NCBI RefSeq assembly: GCF_000169175.1
Contig: NZ_AAWS01000030.1
Span: 1-64,000, forward strand
Reading direction: 5' to 3'
DNA length: 64,000 nucleotides
Source: Microscilla marina ATCC 23134
GTDB taxonomy: Bacteria; Bacteroidota; Bacteroidia; Cytophagales; Microscillaceae
A program made the translations under genes and the position numbers. The notes beneath the pieces are model-generated. The model was given only the letters and a program-made list of their open reading frames with translations. It was not told the DNA's origin and did no database searches. This document shows, one piece after another, positions 16,407 to 26,103 of the stretch; positions within the stretch are counted from its first letter, which is position 1, and the number at the start of each line of letters is the position of its first letter.

Positions 16407-17384
16407 TTACTTTTTTTGGTAATAGCGTTGCTTACTGCTTTTTGCCGGAGCTACCGAGTGGATGGCATCATAAGCAACTTGGGGAGCATCGGTAGCCAAA
16501 ATGTCCCCCCCCAATTTTTTGATAATGGTCTGATAAACCGTAGCGTCGTGTTTGCCCGCTTTGTCTATGCTATACATAGTACCTACAGTGCAAGACAGGT
16601 TTTGTTGGTGAGCCGCCTTGATCACATCTGTTCTTAGCTTGAGCGAAAAATCGCCTTGAGCATCTTCTTTAAACTTACCCACCCCCACAAAAGCCATTAA
16701 TTTTTGGAAAGGAATCCCCGCTTTTTTCAAGTCGTTCAGGTCTTCGGGTTTGCGCAACGACACCGACATCATCAGTTTAGGGTGCAGTATATGATACTTT
16801 AACGCGTCTTTTAGGTTGTATACAATCAGCACCACAGATGCTTCGGTGCGGGTTTCACGAATCATGTCTACCAATTGTTTGCCGTTTACCCCACGCTTAA
16901 TGTCCAGCGTCAACACGGTTTTGTCTTTTGTCCATAGCAAAGTTTCTTTGAGTGTAGGTATTTTAAAGTTGGTCAGGTTGCCTTGGTTGTCTTTGAGCTT
17001 TAGTTTTTTTAGTTGGGCTAAAGTATGGTCATTTACCCGCCCGGTGCCATTGGTGGTACGGTCAAGGGTACGGTCATGCATCATTACCAACTGTTGATCT
17101 TTGGTAGTACGTATGTCGCATTCAATCAAGGCAGGGTGGGCGTTTATCACCTTCTGAAAAGTAGCAAGGCAGTTTTCCGGGTAGCCATCCGACGGACCAC
17201 CCCGGTGGGCGCTCACCATAGGAATGCGGTCAGGAGTACGCTCAAAAAATGCATATAACTGTTTTACACTTTTTATTTTTAAGTAATGCTGTGCTTGCCC
17301 AGCTTGGGTACCCACCCAAAGCCATACAAATATTACAATACTTAATCTGTTGAATGTTTTGTTAAGTTGTGGTAGTTTCATCAA
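16407..17384 (-). CDS. Secreted glycerophosphodiester phosphodiesterase family protein
   Basis: The 325-aa product has a signal peptide of about 31 residues ending AGQAQ and one GDPD TIM-barrel domain. It hydrolyses glycerophosphodiesters to glycerol 3-phosphate plus an alcohol, probably in the periplasm. Catalytic landmarks are SAHRGG (first His), YPENCLATF (Glu), LIECDIRTTKDQQLVMMHD (metal Glu and Asp, second His) and the GTG turn. LTLDIKRG adds the later barrel motif. The C-terminus carries LGGDILATDAP, the usual final Asp region. It is monocistronic, with no glpT or glpK nearby. Confidence 0.9.
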   Translation of the reverse strand: MMKLPQLNKTFNRLSIVIFVWLWVGTQAGQAQHYLKIKSVKQLYAFFERTPDRIPMVSAHRGGPSDGYPENCLATFQKVINAHPALIECDIRTTKDQQLVMMHDRTLDRTTNGTGRVNDHTLAQLKKLKLKDNQGNLTNFKIPTLKETLLWTKDKTVLTLDIKRGVNGKQLVDMIRETRTEASVVLIVYNLKDALKYHILHPKLMMSVSLRKPEDLNDLKKAGIPFQKLMAFVGVGKFKEDAQGDFSLKLRTDVIKAAHQQNLSCTVGTMYSIDKAGKHDATVYQTIIKKLGGDILATDAPQVAYDAIHSVAPAKSSKQRYYQKK

Positions 17385-17789
17385 TGATTTGTTTTATTAA
17401 ATAACTGAAGCAATACTCCGCAGTGATTTTAGTCAAAGTTGTTTGCTATTTAACTTTGTTGAGCTCGCCAGAGGCTCGGTTATCAGTCATTTATGAATTT
17501 AAAAACTATTTAATAGGGTGTTTAGGCATAAAACCGAAACACTTTTAAAAATAAAGTGAGTATACAATCTTAATATAAAATACTGGTTTACAGCATTTAA
17601 CAAGGTGAACATTTACTCGAATCAGCTATGGACTATCGACTAAATACTATGGACTATTGTGAAGCAAATCTACAAATAAGTAGCAAGGTTTGTATGGTTT
17701 TTATTAAGCGAATTGCGGGCTTTTTTATTACTTTTCTGAGAGCTTGGTAAAAGCATGTAAATAATTGATATTTAATACTTAACAAAACT
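17385..17789. other. Intergenic region, nothing recognised
   Basis: I see no gene, hairpin or dispersed repeat in this 405-base spacer between the divergent GDPD and LytTR genes. It must hold promoters for both, but none matches the consensus well enough to call. Confidence 0.4.
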
Positions 17790-18521
17790 ATGAAAAAACT
17801 TAAATGCATTGCCATAGATGATGAGTTTATGGCGCTGGAGGTCATTAGGCACCATAGCCAAAAAATACCTTTTATAGAACTGTTAGCGTGTTTTGAGAAT
17901 GCTATAGAGGCGATTGCTTTTTTACAACAACACGAAGTAGACCTCGTTTTTTTAGACATCAACATGCCTGACATTACCGGGCTCCAGTTGCTCAAAAGTA
18001 TTACCTGCCAACCCGTGGTTGTTTTTACTACCGCTTATGCTGAATACGCCCTACAGGGCTACGATTTTTACACGGTTGACTATTTGCTCAAGCCCATAGA
18101 GTTCGATCAATTGCTCAAAGCAGTAAATAAAGCGCAGCATTTTTTGCAAACTCAAAAAACCGCCCCCACTGCTCAAGTAAGCACCCCATCCACCCATATT
18201 TCTGATACCATTTTAGTAAAAAGTGGTACACAAATTCACCAAATAAAAACAGCAGAAATACTATATATAGAAAGCACCGGAAACTATGTCAAGTTTGTAA
18301 CCCCACACCAACAGGTAATGTCGTTGTTTTCTATGAAAGAGGTCATAGAGTTACTGCCTGCCCAAGACTTTGTGAAAATACATAAATCGTTTATTGTGGC
18401 TTTCAGGCACATTAGTTTGTTTGAGAAACACCAGGTAAAAATTAATGACCAACCCATTCCCATTGGCAAAACCTATCGTGAGGCTTTTCAGCAAATAGTA
18501 CAATCTCGTGTGGCAAAATAG
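17790..18521 (+). CDS. LytTR-family response regulator
   Basis: This 243-aa protein has a CheY-like receiver with the acidic pair DD (residues 10-11), the phosphoacceptor Asp56 in VFLDINMPD, a conserved Thr in VFTTAYAEYAL and Lys in YLLKPIEF. A LytTR DNA-binding domain follows from about 145 (ILYIESTGNYVKF, KIHKSFIVAF). It is a cytoplasmic transcription factor. No histidine kinase is adjacent; a LytS-type kinase lacking a regulator lies at 40035, so the two could be partners. It lies 340 bases upstream of the secretion ABC gene and could control it, an inference from position only. Confidence 0.93.
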   Translation: MKKLKCIAIDDEFMALEVIRHHSQKIPFIELLACFENAIEAIAFLQQHEVDLVFLDINMPDITGLQLLKSITCQPVVVFTTAYAEYALQGYDFYTVDYLLKPIEFDQLLKAVNKAQHFLQTQKTAPTAQVSTPSTHISDTILVKSGTQIHQIKTAEILYIESTGNYVKFVTPHQQVMSLFSMKEVIELLPAQDFVKIHKSFIVAFRHISLFEKHQVKINDQPIPIGKTYREAFQQIVQSRVAK

Positions 18522-18758
18522 GCTGATAGTCAGTGTTTTTGGCAATAAAGTAAGCGCGGTTTTTTGAGCATTTATTCATTTCAACCTGTCCACCCCCAGT
18601 GAGTTGACAACAGCTTGTTAAAAATTATCTTGTTTTATGCAAACCTAATCCATTGCAAATGGTTATGTCTATGTAGAAAATCCATCATTTAAGTAGGATA
18701 AGCACACAACCTCTTTTGCGCTGGTTTTCTCCCTGTTTTTTTGTTAAACTTTTTCAAA

Positions 18759-18804
18759 TAATAGTAGTTCATTAAACATAATGATAGTTTTACTATTATC
18801 TTTG
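18759..18804 (+). promoter_or_regulatory. Inverted repeat and promoter-like element before the ABC gene
   Basis: ATAATAGTA (18759) and TACTATTAT (18791) form a perfect 9-bp inverted repeat with a 23-base gap. The second arm overlaps TATCTTTG (18797-18804), a full TAnnTTTG -7 match. A third AATAATAG copy follows near 18824. The layout is that of an operator over a promoter. Confidence 0.45.
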
Positions 18805-18863
18805 TTAATCAAACTATTCCTAATAATAGCTTGGGTTTAAAAACATTATAATTACTGCTGCGG

Positions 18864-21107
18864 ATGCAAACTAAAAATATTGAGCAAATTATTATTAAGC
18901 TGGCCGAAATATATCAGCATAAATATAGTCCCTTTGATCTGCGAGATCAGCACGTAGAAGACATTCATTACGACGCTGACCATGTAGGCACCTTTATTGA
19001 CCACCTCATGGAAAAAGGGCAACAAATAAATGTAGCTCTACTAAAAAATCATATCCCCCCCCATAACCTGGAGCAGCTCATAAAATCAGTACACTTCCCA
19101 GTATTGGTATTCAGGCGATTACCCGACAATGCTTTTGCTCCCATTATTATATATAACAATCAACAAAATCAAGTACAAGGTTTCGATTTTTGTGACGACT
19201 GCGTAAAGTCTATCAAAGAGCTGGTAGAGATTATTCCTGAGCTAATTACCTACGAAAAGTCTCCAGATGTAAACGTGCAGAACGAAATCATCCTCATTAC
19301 AGCGTTTCCGCTGCATTATATCATGGATGATTACTATAGCAGAAAAGAAGGTCAAGACGAAAAAAAGAAAAAACTCACCCCCGTAAAACGCTTGTTTCGT
19401 TTGCTACAGGGCGAACGTCGTATCATTGCTTTTATATATATATATGCCATTGCTGTAGGTATTATCAGTTTGTCATTGCCGCTGGGTATTCAGGCAACTA
19501 TAGGGCTGGTATCGGGTGGTATGGTCTTTAGCTCAGTGGTGGTTTTAATTGCCCTGGTCATTATAGGAGTGATGGCTGGCGGGGGCTTACAAATTATGCA
19601 AATAAGCCTGGTGGAGACACTCCAGCAACGGGTTTTTGCCAAAACAGCCTTTGAGTTTGCCTTTCGTATACCTAAAGTAAAAATAGAGAGCTTTTTGAAA
19701 TATTACCCTCCTGAGCTTCTCAACCGGTTTTTTGATGTGCTGACACTACAAAAAGGTTTGCCCAAACTCTTTGTAGACATTACCGGAGCTTTGCTACAAA
19801 TATTTTTTGGTTTGTTGCTATTGTCGCTATATCACCCTTCGTTTTTGGTGTTTGCCTTGGTTTTAGTAGGGGTTGTAGTGAGTATTTTCTACATCACAGG
19901 AGGCAAAGGTTTGCGAACCAGCCTCAAAGAGTCAGACCATAAATACAAAGTAGCTTATTGGCTACAAGAGCTTGCCCGTACCGTAGATTCTTTTAAGATG
20001 GCAGGGCATACCAACTTGCCTCTACAAAAAATGGATGAGCATGTAAACAACTACCTGCACTACCGTAAGAGCCACTTTAAGGTGTTGCTCCTTCAATTTG
20101 CCAATATTGTGGTATTCAAAACTATTATTATTGGTGGGTTGCTTGTTTTGGGTACTTTTTTGGTGGTAGACAGACAAATTACTCTGGGGCAACTGGTAGC
20201 TTCTGAAGTAATCATTGTATTAATTGTAAGTTCGGTAGAAAAACTGATTGTAAGCATGGATACAGTGTATGATATGCTAACTGCGGTAGAAAAAATTGCC
20301 AAAATTACTGACTTGCCTACCGAGCGTGCCACTGGATTACACGTGGTGTTTGATGAGTACCAAGAGGGAATGCACTTGATGGCCAAAGACCTAAAATACA
20401 AGTATCCTGACAACCCTAAATATACCATCAATGGAGTTGATTTTGAGTTTAAACCAGGCGAAAATATTTGTATAGCTGGCGCCAATGATTCTGGAAAACA
20501 TACGCTCATGAAAGTGATTACCGGAATGTTGAGCGACTATGAAGGAGTATTGACGGTAAACCACTTGTCGCAACGTGACATTAACTTGATAGCTATGCGC
20601 GACAAAATAAGTAAAAACCTGACTCAAGACGAGATTTTTGATGGAACGATTTTGGAGAACATCACCTTGGGTTGTACCGATGTAAATTACAAAGATGTAA
20701 TATGGGCTATAGAAAAGATTGGTTTATCAGACTACATCAATGGGCTCAAGAAAGGTTTGTATACCCAGATTGGTTCTTCGGGCAAAAAACTATCGGGAAG
20801 TGTCATTGCCAAAATTATTCTGGCACGTTCGGTAGTATCGCACCCTAAGTTATTGATTGTTAATGATTTTTCTGAACATATCAGTCGCCGGGATAAAGTA
20901 AAAATCCTGAAGTTTTTGCAAGATAAAAGCAATGGCTGGACACTTATTATTCTGAGTATTTCTGACGACCCGCTGTTATTTGAATCATGTGATAAAATTG
21001 TGCTTTTAAGTGCTGGACAGGTAGCTGCGCAAGGAAGTTACCTTAACCTAAAAGGAAACCTCAATTTTCAGCGTTTGATCTCTAGAGACCGACATGGTTT
21101 GCCATAG
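18864..21107 (+). CDS. Type I secretion ABC transporter with degenerate ATP-binding motifs
   Basis: This 747-aa protein has an N-terminal cytoplasmic region of about 170 residues with no C39 catalytic Cys/His pattern (perhaps a C39-like docking domain), a six-helix membrane domain (about 188-460) and a nucleotide-binding domain (505-735). It should form the inner-membrane part of a type I exporter with the HlyD and TolC proteins downstream. The ATPase motifs are unusual: Walker A is GANDSGKHT with His546 in place of Ser/Thr; the signature is LSGSV, not LSGGQ; Walker B is LLIVND, with Asn and Asp for Asp and Glu; and the H-loop His appears to be Ile699. The Q-loop (TQDEIFDGT) is kept. Activity may be weak or depend on a partner subunit. 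Confidence 0.88.
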   Translation: MQTKNIEQIIIKLAEIYQHKYSPFDLRDQHVEDIHYDADHVGTFIDHLMEKGQQINVALLKNHIPPHNLEQLIKSVHFPVLVFRRLPDNAFAPIIIYNNQQNQVQGFDFCDDCVKSIKELVEIIPELITYEKSPDVNVQNEIILITAFPLHYIMDDYYSRKEGQDEKKKKLTPVKRLFRLLQGERRIIAFIYIYAIAVGIISLSLPLGIQATIGLVSGGMVFSSVVVLIALVIIGVMAGGGLQIMQISLVETLQQRVFAKTAFEFAFRIPKVKIESFLKYYPPELLNRFFDVLTLQKGLPKLFVDITGALLQIFFGLLLLSLYHPSFLVFALVLVGVVVSIFYITGGKGLRTSLKESDHKYKVAYWLQELARTVDSFKMAGHTNLPLQKMDEHVNNYLHYRKSHFKVLLLQFANIVVFKTIIIGGLLVLGTFLVVDRQITLGQLVASEVIIVLIVSSVEKLIVSMDTVYDMLTAVEKIAKITDLPTERATGLHVVFDEYQEGMHLMAKDLKYKYPDNPKYTINGVDFEFKPGENICIAGANDSGKHTLMKVITGMLSDYEGVLTVNHLSQRDINLIAMRDKISKNLTQDEIFDGTILENITLGCTDVNYKDVIWAIEKIGLSDYINGLKKGLYTQIGSSGKKLSGSVIAKIILARSVVSHPKLLIVNDFSEHISRRDKVKILKFLQDKSNGWTLIILSISDDPLLFESCDKIVLLSAGQVAAQGSYLNLKGNLNFQRLISRDRHGLP

Positions 21108-21120
21108 AGGTTAGTTAGTT

Positions 21121-22497
21121 CAATGAATGTTTAAATTGTAATTATTTCATTGTTTATAACTATTTGATTTACAAATGTTTGCTATTAATTTTTCTTGCAA
21201 AAGGTCTAAAATATCCGGGTCTGAATTAAGGGTTCGCTGTATGGTAATGAACCCTTTTTTGTTAAAACCCTTCATTTGTTTTCTGATCCATTTCACCAGT
21301 TTTTGTGCGTGCAAGGCTACATAAGAAAATCGGTATAACTTGAATTCAAAACCTTTTTTGTCTTTTGTTCTGGCTTCCCCAATTTGGAGCACATGTTTGA
21401 GTAATTTGAAAAACTGTTCAATATAAGTTCTCTGAAACCAGTGTCTTCGCAAGGTTTTGGCGAAAATATGTTTACTTGTGCTATAAATAACACTTACTTT
21501 CTTTGATCCATTGAGCCGAAAAAACAGCAAAGTTACAGCTTGTTTCTTGCTACAATAATAGGCACTTATTCTCCTTTTAAAAGTGGTTTTATCTTCCTCA
21601 GGAAGCATTTTTTGACTCGCTTGATGAGCTTGCTCTGCTGGGATAAATTCTTTCTCAATCCAATCAGAGAGCTTTACCTTTTGACCCTCTATTACCACAT
21701 AATGAGATTTTTTGGTTACACTGATGTAACAAAGTCCATTTTGGGCACAACTTTCTGCCAAAGCCTCATTACTATATCCATTGTCACAACTCAGGTGAAG
21801 TGTAGGAAAATCATACCCAGTTCTAGTCAGCTTTTTGCGATATTCTCCCCAGCGCCTCACAAGCTTTTGAGCTACTTTTGCTGGTTTCTGATAAGCGTTG
21901 GAGGTTTTCTTCTTGATAAAATCAAAGAAAAGTGGGTAAAATACCCCATCAATGCTCACCCCAAGGGTCAACACCCGAAAACCATACACACTTGTACCAA
22001 ACTGACCACTAAAAAATTTCCCGTAGCACTCCTCAAAATCTTTCAAATGATTCTGAGAAGATAGCCAACACCGAAACACGCTATCATCCAACACAACAGT
22101 GACCGTTGTTTTTGACCAACAACTTGAATCTTTTTCACTCATTTCTTGGAGTACCTGACCCAACTGAGCCGAAAAAACCTCTTCAAATAGCTTCCGAATG
22201 GTGCTAATAGATAAATTAGAAGCCAACTTTTGATAGCTGATTTGAGCAGAATTGCTCACAACCCCATGCTTCACTAAGATACTGTTCAAAGTAGGTAAAC
22301 CTACCAATTGACCCAAATAAAAAACCTGCAGAAGCTTTTCTAGTTTAGTGCATTCCTCTAAACTCAAACACGATTTATCAAATGTTTCCGAAATGGTAGT
22401 AAATATGTTGACCTCCTCACAAAAATGACCACGAAAATATTTTTTTACTAAAGAGGATAGTTCTTTACGAAAGTTTTTTTAAAATGTATATTCATTG
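21121..22497 (-). mobile_element. IS4-like insertion sequence between ABC and HlyD genes
   Basis: A single transposase gene on the minus strand interrupts an otherwise plus-strand secretion operon. CAATGAAT at 21121 and its complement ATTCATTG ending at 22497 might be the outer ends of terminal repeats, but the match fades after ten bases and I found no clear target duplication. Treat the borders as approximate; the element certainly lies within 21108-22642. Confidence 0.5.
21147..22367 (-). CDS. IS4-family DDE transposase
   Basis: This 406-aa protein catalyses transposition through a DDE site. The first Asp is in VVLDDSVFRCW, the second in LSCDNGYSNEAL, and the third residue lies in RTYIEQFFKLLK, which fits the IS4 R-(3)-E-(6)-K signature. 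All three are intact, so it is probably active. No ATG is in frame at the N-terminus. I use the TTG at 22367, but an AGGAGGT about 40 bases further upstream suggests translation may begin earlier at a rare codon. Orientation is opposite to the flanking secretion genes. Confidence 0.88.
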   Translation of the reverse strand: MSLEECTKLEKLLQVFYLGQLVGLPTLNSILVKHGVVSNSAQISYQKLASNLSISTIRKLFEEVFSAQLGQVLQEMSEKDSSCWSKTTVTVVLDDSVFRCWLSSQNHLKDFEECYGKFFSGQFGTSVYGFRVLTLGVSIDGVFYPLFFDFIKKKTSNAYQKPAKVAQKLVRRWGEYRKKLTRTGYDFPTLHLSCDNGYSNEALAESCAQNGLCYISVTKKSHYVVIEGQKVKLSDWIEKEFIPAEQAHQASQKMLPEEDKTTFKRRISAYYCSKKQAVTLLFFRLNGSKKVSVIYSTSKHIFAKTLRRHWFQRTYIEQFFKLLKHVLQIGEARTKDKKGFEFKLYRFSYVALHAQKLVKWIRKQMKGFNKKGFITIQRTLNSDPDILDLLQEKLIANICKSNSYKQ

Positions 22498-22642
22498 TAA
22501 AAGCTATTATGATGTTTTAGGAGATATAATAATAACCTTTTGCAATGAATTATGGGTATAATTAATTGGAATTCAATTTTTTATACCCTTTTTAATTTCT
22601 ACAATTTAAAGGAATGTATATCAGAGACATAATTTAAAAGGA

Positions 22643-24025
22643 ATGCTTGAAATATCTAACGAAAAAATAGATTACAAAGAAATCAACGAGAAGGTACACT
22701 CGTTGAAAACCCTGACCCCGCCCCGAAATGCGCGTAGGCTTGCTTACATTCTTATTCTGTTGCTTCTTATCTTAATTGGCATTTTGTTTTTGCCTTGGCA
22801 GCAGAACATTAGTGCCACTGGCAAAGTAACTGCCTTGCGTCCATCTGACCGCCCTCAGGTGGTGCAGTCTACCATTGCCGGGCGTATCAAAGAATGGAGA
22901 ATACAAGAAGGGCAATCTGTGACAAAAGGCGATACCCTGGCCATTATATCTGAGGTCAAGTCTGATTACTTTGACCCGCAATTACTCAAACGTTTGGAAG
23001 AGCAAGTGACTGCCAAAAGGGAGGGCATGGAGGCAAACCAAGGCAAGGTAAGGGCCCTGGATCAACAAATCAGCGCGTTACAAGATGCCCAAAAGTTTAG
23101 CCTTGAAAAAGCCCGCAATAAGTATGAACAAGCCCGTCTTAAGGTAATCAGCGACAGTGCCAACTTACAGGCAGAACAAGTGCAATATGGCATTGCCAAG
23201 AGTCAGTTTGGTCGCTACGATAGTTTGTATAGAAACGATGGGTTGATCTCAAAAACTGATTGGGAAAAACGCCAGTTGAAACTACAAAACACCTATGCCA
23301 AAGTAGTAGCATTACAAAACAAACTATTGATCTCAAAAAACAAGCTCATCAATGCCCGTATTGAGTTCAACTCGTTGATTGCAGATTATACAGGAAAGAT
23401 TTTTAAGTCACAATCAGAAAAAAACTCTACCCAGGCCTATGTTGCCAACTCTCGTGGAGAACTATCAAAACTACGTAACAAATACGCCAACATAGAGATA
23501 CGCAACCAGCAATATTATGTATTGGCACCACAAAACGGTTTTGTAGTGAAGGCGTTGAAATCAGGAGTAGGCGAAATGATCAAAAGCAATGAGGCAATTG
23601 CCACCGTTATGCCAGCAAACCCATCGATCGCAGTAGAGTTGATGGTACCCGCCCGTGATGTACCGTTGATTGAAAAAGGCAGGCATGTACGTCTTGAGTT
23701 TGATGGTTGGCCTGCATTGCAGGTATCAGGTTGGCCTAGTGTGTCGGTAGGTACTTTTGGTGGCCAGGTAAAAGTGATAGACTATATCATTAGTAAAGGA
23801 GGTAAATATCGTTTGTTGGTAGTGCCTGATCCTGAGCAAGACGGCAACTGGCCCAAACAACTGAGGGCTGGCTCTGGAGTGTATGGTTGGGTAATGCTGA
23901 AAGATGTGCCAATATGGTACGAATTCTGGCGTAAGTTGAACGGCTTCCCTCCAAGTTTGTATGAAGAGCCTAACGATGATTTACAAGACAAAGGTGGAAA
24001 AAAGAAGAAGAAGGCAAAAAATTAA
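22643..24025 (+). CDS. HlyD-family membrane fusion protein of a type I secretion system
   Basis: This 460-aa periplasmic adaptor has one N-terminal transmembrane segment (about 37-53). A lipoyl half-motif follows (PQVVQSTIAGRIKEWRIQEGQSVTKGDTLAIISEV), then a long coiled-coil hairpin (about 100-280), the second lipoyl half (YVLAPQNGFVVKALKSGVGE) and a beta-barrel domain. It links the ABC transporter to the outer-membrane channel. The C-terminus ends in a Lys-rich tail. The gene follows the IS element and precedes the TolC gene, so it may now depend on a promoter within 22368-22642 or in the IS. Confidence 0.9.
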   Translation: MLEISNEKIDYKEINEKVHSLKTLTPPRNARRLAYILILLLLILIGILFLPWQQNISATGKVTALRPSDRPQVVQSTIAGRIKEWRIQEGQSVTKGDTLAIISEVKSDYFDPQLLKRLEEQVTAKREGMEANQGKVRALDQQISALQDAQKFSLEKARNKYEQARLKVISDSANLQAEQVQYGIAKSQFGRYDSLYRNDGLISKTDWEKRQLKLQNTYAKVVALQNKLLISKNKLINARIEFNSLIADYTGKIFKSQSEKNSTQAYVANSRGELSKLRNKYANIEIRNQQYYVLAPQNGFVVKALKSGVGEMIKSNEAIATVMPANPSIAVELMVPARDVPLIEKGRHVRLEFDGWPALQVSGWPSVSVGTFGGQVKVIDYIISKGGKYRLLVVPDPEQDGNWPKQLRAGSGVYGWVMLKDVPIWYEFWRKLNGFPPSLYEEPNDDLQDKGGKKKKKAKN

Positions 24026-24169
24026 TAGGGTTTGAGTGAATAGTTGGTAGTCTATACTTTAACAGTCAGTTATTAAGGGTAGAATACCAACTGCTAACCA
24101 GGAAAGGAAACCTCTGAAAGTAGACTATAGCAGCCGGGTTACCAACCCCGGACTAAAAAATAATGATAT

Positions 24170-25618
24170 ATGAAAGTGCAATTTATTACATACATCACAC
24201 TAGCATTGTTACTGAACTATCAGGCACTCTCAGCCCAAATACCTGGGACTTTGGTCAGTGGCACGCTAAAAAATTCGGGGAAAGTCCAAGTGATGAGCTT
24301 TCAGTTTTTTTATAAACAAATATTAGAACATCACCCAATAGTAAAACAAGCAAGCCTGCTCAACGAAATGGCACGCCAACGGTTAAGACAAACCAGGGGA
24401 GAAGGTTTTGATCCTAAACTTAAATCTGATTTTTCGCGCAAAGAGTTCAAAAGCAAAGATTATTTCAATACCTGGAAAACCTCGTTGAAGGTGCCCTTGT
24501 GGATTGGTGCTATAGAGGCAGGGTATGAACGAAACAATGGTATTTTTCTAAACCCTGAAAACTCATTGCCTAGTAATGGACTAGGTTTTTTGGGCATATC
24601 GGTACCTTTGGGACGTGGTATTGTTACCAACACCCGCCGGGCTACATTGCGACAAGCAAAAACATTTATAGAGATAGCCGAGGCTGACCGTAGGGCTATG
24701 GTCAACCAAATACTACTGGAGGCTACCCAAACCTATTGGAGTTGGTACCTGGCACATCGTAAACTCGAGCTTATCAAAGATGGGTATAACCTTGCCAGTG
24801 TACGCTATAAAGCCGTAAAACAACGGGTAAAAATGGGCGAATTGGCAGGCATAGATTCGGTAAAAGCAAAAATTATATTGCAAAAGCGCTTGTATGAACT
24901 GCAAGACGTATACACTAAGTCTAACAATGCCCGCATTAAATTATCTAACTATTTATGGCAGAAAGATAATATTCCACTGGAAGTGTCAGGCAATTTAATT
25001 CCTTCTGATAACGTACCCATCAATACCCCTAAACTAGGCGATTTGCTGGATCAAGCGGCTCAAAATCACCCAGAGTTACTGAGTTTGAATCTGACACAAA
25101 AAAACCTGCGGGTAGAAGAACGCCTACAACGCGACGAACTAAAACCCAGGGTGGATCTAAAATACCAAATACTTACCAACCCGGTAGGTAACAACCAGGA
25201 CAAGGCGGTGCCGGTGGCTTTTCAAGAAAACTATAAGGTGGGGCTTAAATTTGAGTTCCCCCTATTTTTGCGTAAAGCAAGGGGTAAAATACAACAAGTA
25301 CGCATCAAGAAAAACCAAACTGAGCTTAAGCTTACTCAAAAACAAAGAGAAGTACGCAACAAAGTAATTAGCTACTTCAATGAGTTTACTAACTTACAAA
25401 GGCTTATTCAGGTACAAAGACAAATGGTAGAAAGCTACGACTTGTTACGTACTGGAGAACTGAAAAAGTTTAGCGTGGGCGAAAGCGATTTGTTTTTGGT
25501 AAACACCCGCGAAAACCAATTGCTGGAATCCAGGGTAAAACTAGCAAGCCTCGAAGCCAAATTTCGTAAATATTATGCGAAGCTACGTTGGGCAGCTGGT
25601 TTAGCTCCGATTGAGTAA
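24170..25618 (+). CDS. TolC-family outer-membrane efflux/secretion protein
   Basis: This 482-aa protein starts with a signal peptide ending ALSAQ. It shows the duplicated helix-strand pattern of TolC: a long helix with HHPIVKQASLLNEMARQRL, barrel strands around SLKVPLW and GFLGISVPLGRG, then helices with LEATQTYWSWYLAHRK. The second half repeats this (NHPELLSLNLTQKNL, FEFPLFLRKARGKI). It should form the outer-membrane exit duct for the ABC and HlyD proteins. Spacing to the HlyD gene is 144 bases, on the same strand. The cargo is not encoded adjacent. Confidence 0.9.
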   Translation: MKVQFITYITLALLLNYQALSAQIPGTLVSGTLKNSGKVQVMSFQFFYKQILEHHPIVKQASLLNEMARQRLRQTRGEGFDPKLKSDFSRKEFKSKDYFNTWKTSLKVPLWIGAIEAGYERNNGIFLNPENSLPSNGLGFLGISVPLGRGIVTNTRRATLRQAKTFIEIAEADRRAMVNQILLEATQTYWSWYLAHRKLELIKDGYNLASVRYKAVKQRVKMGELAGIDSVKAKIILQKRLYELQDVYTKSNNARIKLSNYLWQKDNIPLEVSGNLIPSDNVPINTPKLGDLLDQAAQNHPELLSLNLTQKNLRVEERLQRDELKPRVDLKYQILTNPVGNNQDKAVPVAFQENYKVGLKFEFPLFLRKARGKIQQVRIKKNQTELKLTQKQREVRNKVISYFNEFTNLQRLIQVQRQMVESYDLLRTGELKKFSVGESDLFLVNTRENQLLESRVKLASLEAKFRKYYAKLRWAAGLAPIE

Positions 25619-25742
25619 TTTTTGGGGTAACCCAAGCAGCCTACAGCGCTGGCAGGGTAAACTTTAAGCCAGTGCAGGTAACTATACTTTCAAAAAAAGT
25701 AGTTGGAAGCACCAACAGAGGCAAGCTTCAAGCGACAAGTCG

Positions 25743-25774
25743 CAAGTCCTTAGATACCGATGAATATCGGTGCT
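25743..25774. repeat. Dispersed palindromic repeat, copy 3
   Basis: The arm CAAGTCCTTAG is followed by ATACCGATGAATATCGGTGC. It is the inverted orientation of copies 2, 5 and 7, preceded by CAAGCTTCAAGCGACAAGTC, an arm seen beside other copies. Confidence 0.75.
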
Positions 25775-25851
25775 ATTCCCTATTCTATAGGGAGTTATCA
25801 AGTTTGTAAAATATTGATTTTAAGTTATTTACAAGCTTGATAGTTGGAAGT

Positions 25852-25891
25852 CCCGCAAGCGGAATGTTGGCATGGCTTTCACTAGGTACAC
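25852..25891 (-). repeat. Dispersed repeat C, copy 2
   Basis: Inverted match of the 6996-7036 repeat, with GGAATGTTGGCATGGCTTTC as its core. It stands between the palindromic repeat copy 3 and repeat B, so the whole 25.7-26.05 kb spacer is a patchwork of repeats. Confidence 0.6.
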
Positions 25892-25983
25892 TCTGTTTTA
25901 TTACAGCTACCTTTGGAACAGGGTGTACCTAGTCCCTATTTAGGATTCTAACTGGTTGAAAATAAGTATGCTATGAACTTGTT

Positions 25984-26044
25984 AGCTACCTGTGAACCGA
26001 ATCTACAGCAGCTTGCTGTGATGAGCTCAACGCAGTTAAACAGG
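25984..26044 (-). repeat. Dispersed repeat B, copy 2
   Basis: Contains GAACCGAATCTACAGCAGC and ATGAGCTCAACGCAGTTAAA, the inverted form of the block at 16121-16182, with only a few mismatches over about 60 bases. Confidence 0.75.
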
Positions 26045-26103
26045 GTGTACCTAACACCTAGTCCCTAGAACCTTATTATCGCTACCAACTAAATACAATA
26101 TAC

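Noticed and set aside
21121-22550. CAATGAAT at 21121 and 22543 as a target duplication of the IS
   Set aside because: No matching terminal inverted repeats lie inside these two sites, so the shared 8 bases are likely chance.
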